Assembly: GCA_028565635.1 (NCBI GenBank)
Contig: JAOXYB010053613.1
Location: 1 to 11,393, forward strand
Length of the DNA stretch: 11,393 nucleotides
Source: Phoronis ovalis
Taxonomy: Eukaryota; Phoronida; Phoronidae
Direction of reading: 5' to 3'
Shown here: positions 8,329-11,393 of the stretch, piece after piece
How positions within the stretch are numbered: the stretch's first letter is position 1
Layout: each line of letters starts with the position of its first letter
Program-made: the position numbers and the translations under genes
The notes under the pieces: model-generated
What the model was told of the DNA's origin: nothing
Database searches by the model: none
Seen by the model: only the letters and a program-made list of their open reading frames with translations

Positions 8329-8609
8329 GTAAAACTTGTGATGTGCTTGACTGTAGTTTCTGTGGCATTATCATACAATCCTGATGTAGACGAAGCTTGG
8401 AATACTTTCAAGTCCGTACGTCCATGGTAAACGATATCGTCAAGAAGAAGAATTAACAAAGAGAATGATTTGGGAAGAGCACCTTTGCAAAACTCAAAGC
8501 ATAATCTTGAATATGATTTAGGCTTGCATACGGTTTGGCTTGGCATCAACGAGTATAGTTACATGATATGATTCACATAGAATTTGTCAGCACAATGAAT
8601 GGTTATTTG
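8329..8609 (+). pseudogene. Signal peptide and I29 propeptide remnant
   Basis: From GTA at 8329 the frame reads VKLVMCLTVVSVALS, a good signal peptide. The expected first ATG seems to have become GTA, with an in-frame ATG four codons on at 8341. SYNPDVDEAWNTFKS follows, then a +1 shift near 8416; the original frame hits TAA at 8428. The second frame gives HGKRYRQEEELTKRMIWEE, the ERFNIN-type helix, then a −1 shift near 8486. The first frame resumes with KHNLEYDLGLHTVWLGINEYS, where the two shifts cancel. An extra 5 bases (TACAT, 8560–8564) precede DMIHIEFVSTMNGY, completing the GxNxFxD-type motif. The I29 propeptide normally blocks the active site until cleaved. Confidence 0.85.
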
Positions 8610-8790
8610 CACAACAGCTCATTGCATGGTCCTTTTGAGCTCTGGAGGGTCAACATCTTGCAACATATTCATACATATACATATCCTCTTCAGCTGTAAT
8701 CTTAAGCTAAAAAGCTTGTAAGCAGATCTCGGCTTTCAAACAAATCCTTATCAACCATATCAACTTTTCGAGCGTAGAGCGGGTATCGCA
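8610..8790 (+). pseudogene. Scrambled active-site cysteine segment
   Basis: In cathepsin L this stretch should hold VDWR, the QCGSCW active site and LEGQH, about 60 codons. Pieces remain. 8616–8635 is reminiscent of S-C-W-S-F with extra and missing bases, and CTG GAG GGT CAA CAT (8642–8656) encodes LEGQH exactly. About 120 bases of unrelated sequence follow. A second, weaker trace of the same place (AGC GTA GAG ... CAC AT, 8774–8793) then leads into the next conserved segment. VDWR and an in-frame catalytic Cys cannot be found. Confidence 0.5.
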
Positions 8791-8989
8791 CATGCCAAAA
8801 GGACTCGCCAGTTGACGGCGTTATCAGAACAACAACTGGAAAAGTGCTGGTAATGGCAGTAAGGGTGGGAGTATGCCAGCAGCTTTTGCATATATCCACA
8901 AAAATGGAGGCATTGATACCAAACGTTCTTATCCATATGAAGGAAAGAATTGTCAATGTCGATTTAACAAAGCTTCAGTGGTAGTCTAA
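8791..8989 (+). pseudogene. Mature-domain N-terminal half remnant
   Basis: 8791–8847 reads HAKRTRQLTALSEQQLEKC, matching the family's H.KKTG.L..LSEQ.LVDC with VD replaced by EK. Two bases are then missing at 8848 and the frame shifts to GNGSKGGSMPAAFAYIHKNG, then GIDTKRSYPYEGKNCQCRFN and KASVVV before TAA at 8987–8989. The family's conserved GCNGG reads GSKGG here, so a structural disulfide Cys has become Ser. A possible donor GTAGTC at 8981 is weak, and an AT-rich intron follows. Confidence 0.85.
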
Positions 8990-9435
8990 GTTTAGACCCT
9001 TGCATTTTTAATTTTTTTGTTGTTAAAAATTGAGTTTATATATGAGTTTAGATCCCTATATAAATTTCTATCCCTGTTATCTGATAATAATATGGTCTAT
9101 TAATTTTAAAACAAATTTTTGACTTTTGCGAGCTTATAATTTTAAACCAATTAATTTAGTAAATTTAATTATAACCGGTCATAAAGATACTAATAAGAGC
9201 CTCTTAGTTATATTAGTCCTACTTCAGTGGGTGCAACGTGTCGTGGTTACTTGGTATGTTATTTTGAATCAATTTAGCGGTATTGATTAATTTCACTTCG
9301 TACTATCAATTGTACTATAATAGAAATCGACTATGACCAGGTTTCAGTCTCATTGCTCTATTTGTGGCATCTCGTGGTGATCTTTTTCAAGCAACATACA
9401 CTTAATATTACAAAGAAAACTTTTAATTTTTTCAG
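8990..9435 (+). other. Intron of the cathepsin-like pseudogene
   Basis: AT-rich DNA ending in a good acceptor (TTTTAATTTTTTCAG, to 9435). A short perfect palindrome GTCTAA/TTAGAC (8984–8997) straddles its start, and AGTTTAGA(T)CCCT recurs near 8987 and 9046. Nothing coding is seen. Confidence 0.55.
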
Positions 9436-9642
9436 GCTGTAATTCCCAGAGATAGCGAATGGGTTCTTGCAAAAACTGTTGATATAATAGGACCCGTATC
9501 AGTGGCTATTGATGCCAGCCATTCTTCTTTCCAGAATTATAGAGGAGGAATCTACAATGATCCAGCATGTAGTTCTAACAAGCTAGATCACGGTGTACTG
9601 GTGGTTGGTTTATGGCGATGGTTACTGGCTTGTAAAAAATAG
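9436..9642 (+). pseudogene. Mature-domain exon with catalytic His; 1-base frameshift
   Basis: From the acceptor at 9435 the frame reads [20 protein letters not shown], then [20 protein letters not shown] and [13 protein letters not shown]. This is a close match to cathepsin L, including the catalytic His (CAC, 9589–9591). An extra T at 9610 shifts the frame, so the exon ends in TAG at 9640–9642. In the neighbouring frame it continues [10 protein letters not shown], with the triad Asn at 9638–9640. The expected donor after AAT AG is AT instead of GT (9643–9644). A GTAAAT three bases later (9646) would keep phase but change NSW to NRYW. Confidence 0.85.
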
Positions 9643-9689
9643 ATAGTAAATAAGATTACTTAGCTTGAATACTTATATTATATTTCCAG

Positions 9690-9766
9690 AAAGCAAACCA
9701 GTAAGGAATCGATTTGGTACAGGAAAATGGATGTACAATACAAAATTGAAGATCGTAAAAAATTAG
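9690..9766 (+). pseudogene. Exon-like segment resembling a second VKN(S) exon end
   Basis: It is flanked by TATTTCCAG (to 9689) and AG|GTAG (9767). Its end, ATC GTA AAA AAT T AG, matches the end of the previous exon (CTT GTA AAA AAT AG) apart from one extra T. Before it, GGTACAGGAAAATGGA is reminiscent of a family YGTENG-type loop. It may be a diverged duplicate of the exon end, or only an AT-rich chance match inside the intron. Confidence 0.3.
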
Positions 9767-9846
9767 GTAGTTTTTTTAAGCTATAAGCCAAAATTGTCGT
9801 GTTCTAATGATGTATTCATGAGTTTATTTCTGTTCTACAATTTCAG

Positions 9847-9946
9847 TTGGGGTGCATCATGGGGAGAAAGCGGGTACGCTCAGATGTCTCGTGGTAGAAA
9901 CAACCAATGTGGCATTGCTTCGTCTGCCAGCTTTCCAGTGGTTTAG
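9847..9946 (+). pseudogene. Last exon, intact cathepsin L C-terminus
   Basis: The acceptor TTCTACAATTTCAG ends at 9846. The exon supplies the last base of the Ser codon of NSWG, then [18 protein letters not shown] and [14 protein letters not shown], then TAG at 9944–9946. It is undamaged and has the expected family length. The conserved WG..WG..GY and CGIA..ASFP pattern is characteristic of cathepsin L. This is the strongest single piece of evidence for the family. Confidence 0.9.
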
Positions 9947-10199
9947 AACACAACAAACACTCTTCGGTGACTAACACAGCAAAATAATTATCTAGATATA
10001 TGAATAATTCACTGCTTATTCACAATTGCACATGAAACGACGCCATGCTTGTTGATAAAATTAGATAACTTTTGTATTAATTGTCTATTAACACGTGTTT
10101 TTTAATCCCACAAGTAATATTGATAAATATTTAAAAGTTACAGCCAGATCACGAAAAAGTGTATTTTCGTACTAACAGCTAATGATTGTGATAAGTTTT

Positions 10200-10205
10200 A
10201 ATAAA
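10200..10205 (+). terminator. Candidate poly(A) signal AATAAA
   Basis: AATAAA about 250 bases after the TAG of the cathepsin-like remnant, followed by AT-rich sequence. It is probably the old 3' end signal, but AATAAA is frequent by chance at this base composition. Confidence 0.4.
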
Positions 10206-10326
10206 ATTGTGCATAATCTATATATAACCATTTTTATTATAAGTTTCCATCTTGTTAGACTTAATTGTTAATGCCTGTTTTTTAGCAAGAAGAACTCAAA
10301 TACATCATAAAGCATAAATATATAGT

Positions 10327-10344
10327 TTTTTTGTGAAATGCTCT
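10327..10344 (+). repeat. 18-nt direct repeat, copy 2
   Basis: Exact copy of 7073–7090, with a loosely similar downstream flank containing TTAGCAATA. It is probably part of an old dispersed repeat. Confidence 0.45.
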
Positions 10345-11393
10345 GATTCTTATAAAAACATCCAGTTAGCAATACCAATAAAACATAAACGAAAAACGAC
10401 ATACAATTATGTCACAAATGAAGCGTATATTTTGCGAAGAAATTATTTTGACGCAAATAATTTAACATGGACCATTTGTCTACAACAGCCTCTGTGAAGA
10501 AAACAATCCGCATTGAAAAAACACGTTTTGTCCCATAATCTACAAAGTAGGGCAGTTTAATAACAATTTTTGTTATATTGCTTGGATCTAGGATAGCATA
10601 TATAAAACTAAAACTTAGATTTTTATATGTCCAGCTTGGATGATACATCTGCATTTTGTACATTACATTCAGAAACACGCAATGAAACATATATCATATT
10701 TAGCATAAAAAATCACGCGCTAATTTATTCAAACTCAATAACTTTTTTAAAGTGCGTTTTACTGCTCACAATTTTTAAAAGTTTATTAATTGAATGCCTT
10801 ATTTGCTACGTGCGTTCAGTAATGCAAGCTCTACAACACCCCCAAACGTTTGTGGTAACGACCAACTCGTGACAAAGCTTATATACAGGGAATTATAGAG
10901 TTTACCAAAATTAAGATAACTTCATGCAATCCTAATCATAATTATTCAGTGACTATTATATATTTAAATAGCTAGGCCTACGCAAACATTAAAAAATACT
11001 AACACGTATACAGAAAATGTGCAGATTTTGCTGTATAATATTTTTTTGTGTGTAAAGTATTCGGCGAGCTTGAAGGTCCTTTTAAGCAGAAAGTATTTAA
11101 AATTGAAAATGGTATAATGATTTAGAATTATAGTCCATCTAATTAGTATAAATACTTAATTTAAGAATATGCATTCCAGTAATTATGAAGATACTTAAAA
11201 AAAAAATATACTTACTGTGCTCACTCCGAGTATACTATAGAACTCATGTGCGGAAATTAAGGTCTGAGCCGTACTTTAGTCTGCATAGGCTATATGTGAT
11301 ATGTATTTTTTAAGTAATTATACAGAATATATTTTAAGGCCTTACTTTTGGATGATGTCGATCAGCCCATCAGCCTTGTTTATCGATAGCTGG

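Larger units (their letters stand above)
8329..9946 (+). pseudogene. Cathepsin L-like cysteine protease (peptidase C1A), decayed
   Basis: The whole gene order of a cathepsin L is visible: signal peptide, I29 propeptide, mature papain-fold domain and C-terminus, over three main exon blocks (8329–about 8983, 9436–9642, 9847–9946). An intact enzyme is a lysosomal or secreted endopeptidase made as an inactive proenzyme, with a Cys–His–Asn triad. Here the reading frame breaks repeatedly: near 8416 (+1), 8486 (−1), 8560 (+5), the 8610–8790 segment, 8848 (−2) and 9610 (+1). The His (9589–9591) and Asn (9638–9640) codons survive, but the active-site Cys segment is scrambled. No single frame could make the enzyme. 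Sequencing error could explain one or two single-base shifts, but not the scrambling or the 5-base insertion. Confidence 0.85.
9947..11393. other. Unrecognised AT-rich DNA downstream of the pseudogene
   Basis: The two longest open frames (10412–10690 minus, 10627–10872 plus) overlap each other and show no family, splice sites or codon bias. Except for the poly(A) signal and the 18-nt repeat, I see nothing to annotate. Confidence 0.45.

Noticed and set aside
8322-8549. 75-codon minus-strand open frame
   Set aside because: Antisense shadow of the cathepsin propeptide, which is clear on the plus strand.
8668-8682. Short CATA-type tandem repeat
   Set aside because: Only a few imperfect units; too short to call a microsatellite.
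8702-8956. 84-codon minus-strand open frame
   Set aside because: It is antisense to the recognisable cathepsin L sequence on the plus strand.
10412-10872. Two open frames on opposite strands overlapping each other
   Set aside because: They share sequence, have no recognisable domain or splice signals, and lengths near 80–90 codons occur by chance.
1-11393. tRNA, rRNA, CRISPR or bacterial operon features
   Set aside because: No cloverleaf with a B-box, no rRNA-like stretch, no regular repeat-spacer array and no bacterial gene structure were seen.

Overview
The window is AT-rich (roughly 70% by eye) animal nuclear DNA. Short in-frame pieces of coding sequence sit between GT–AG introns of about 0.4–1.1 kb. 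There are AATAAA poly(A) signals, no bacterial-style ORFs, no operons and no Shine-Dalgarno sites. The papain-family remnant and the Tc1/mariner-type element fit an invertebrate. I cannot name the species.

Region 1 (about 190–793) is a compact, non-autonomous DNA transposon (MITE) of exactly 600 bp. It has perfect 18-bp terminal inverted repeats flanked by TA, in the style of Tc1/mariner.

Region 2 (about 1180–6600, + strand) is the 3' part of a multi-exon gene. Six exons (2583–2657, 3168–3191, 4240–4269, 5034–5125, 5459–5650, 6037–6147) join without breaking one reading frame of 173 residues, ending in TAA at 6145–6147. A poly(A) signal lies at 6586. Two exons are microexons of 24 and 30 nt, and the internal exons up to 4269 are phase-1 symmetric. 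Two more splice-flanked candidates (21 and 33 nt) lie upstream. The protein part is a Lys-rich disordered linker, then an SP/TP-rich stretch, then a short helical tail. That tail resembles the start of the CDT1 (replication licensing factor) geminin-binding domain, but the open frame stops inside it. This identification is tentative.

Region 3 (about 6600–8320) is intergenic. It holds a GC-elevated island with an interrupted inverted repeat and a weak 70-codon open stretch.

Region 4 (about 8329–9946, + strand) is a decayed cathepsin L-like cysteine protease gene. Signal peptide, propeptide, mature domain and C-terminus are recognisable in order. They are broken by several frameshifts, a scrambled active-site cysteine segment and a displaced splice donor, and the last exon is intact. 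It is most likely a pseudogene.

Region 5 (9947–11393) has a candidate poly(A) signal and one copy of an 18-mer shared with region 3, and is otherwise unrecognised AT-rich DNA. The two genes show no sign of a functional link.
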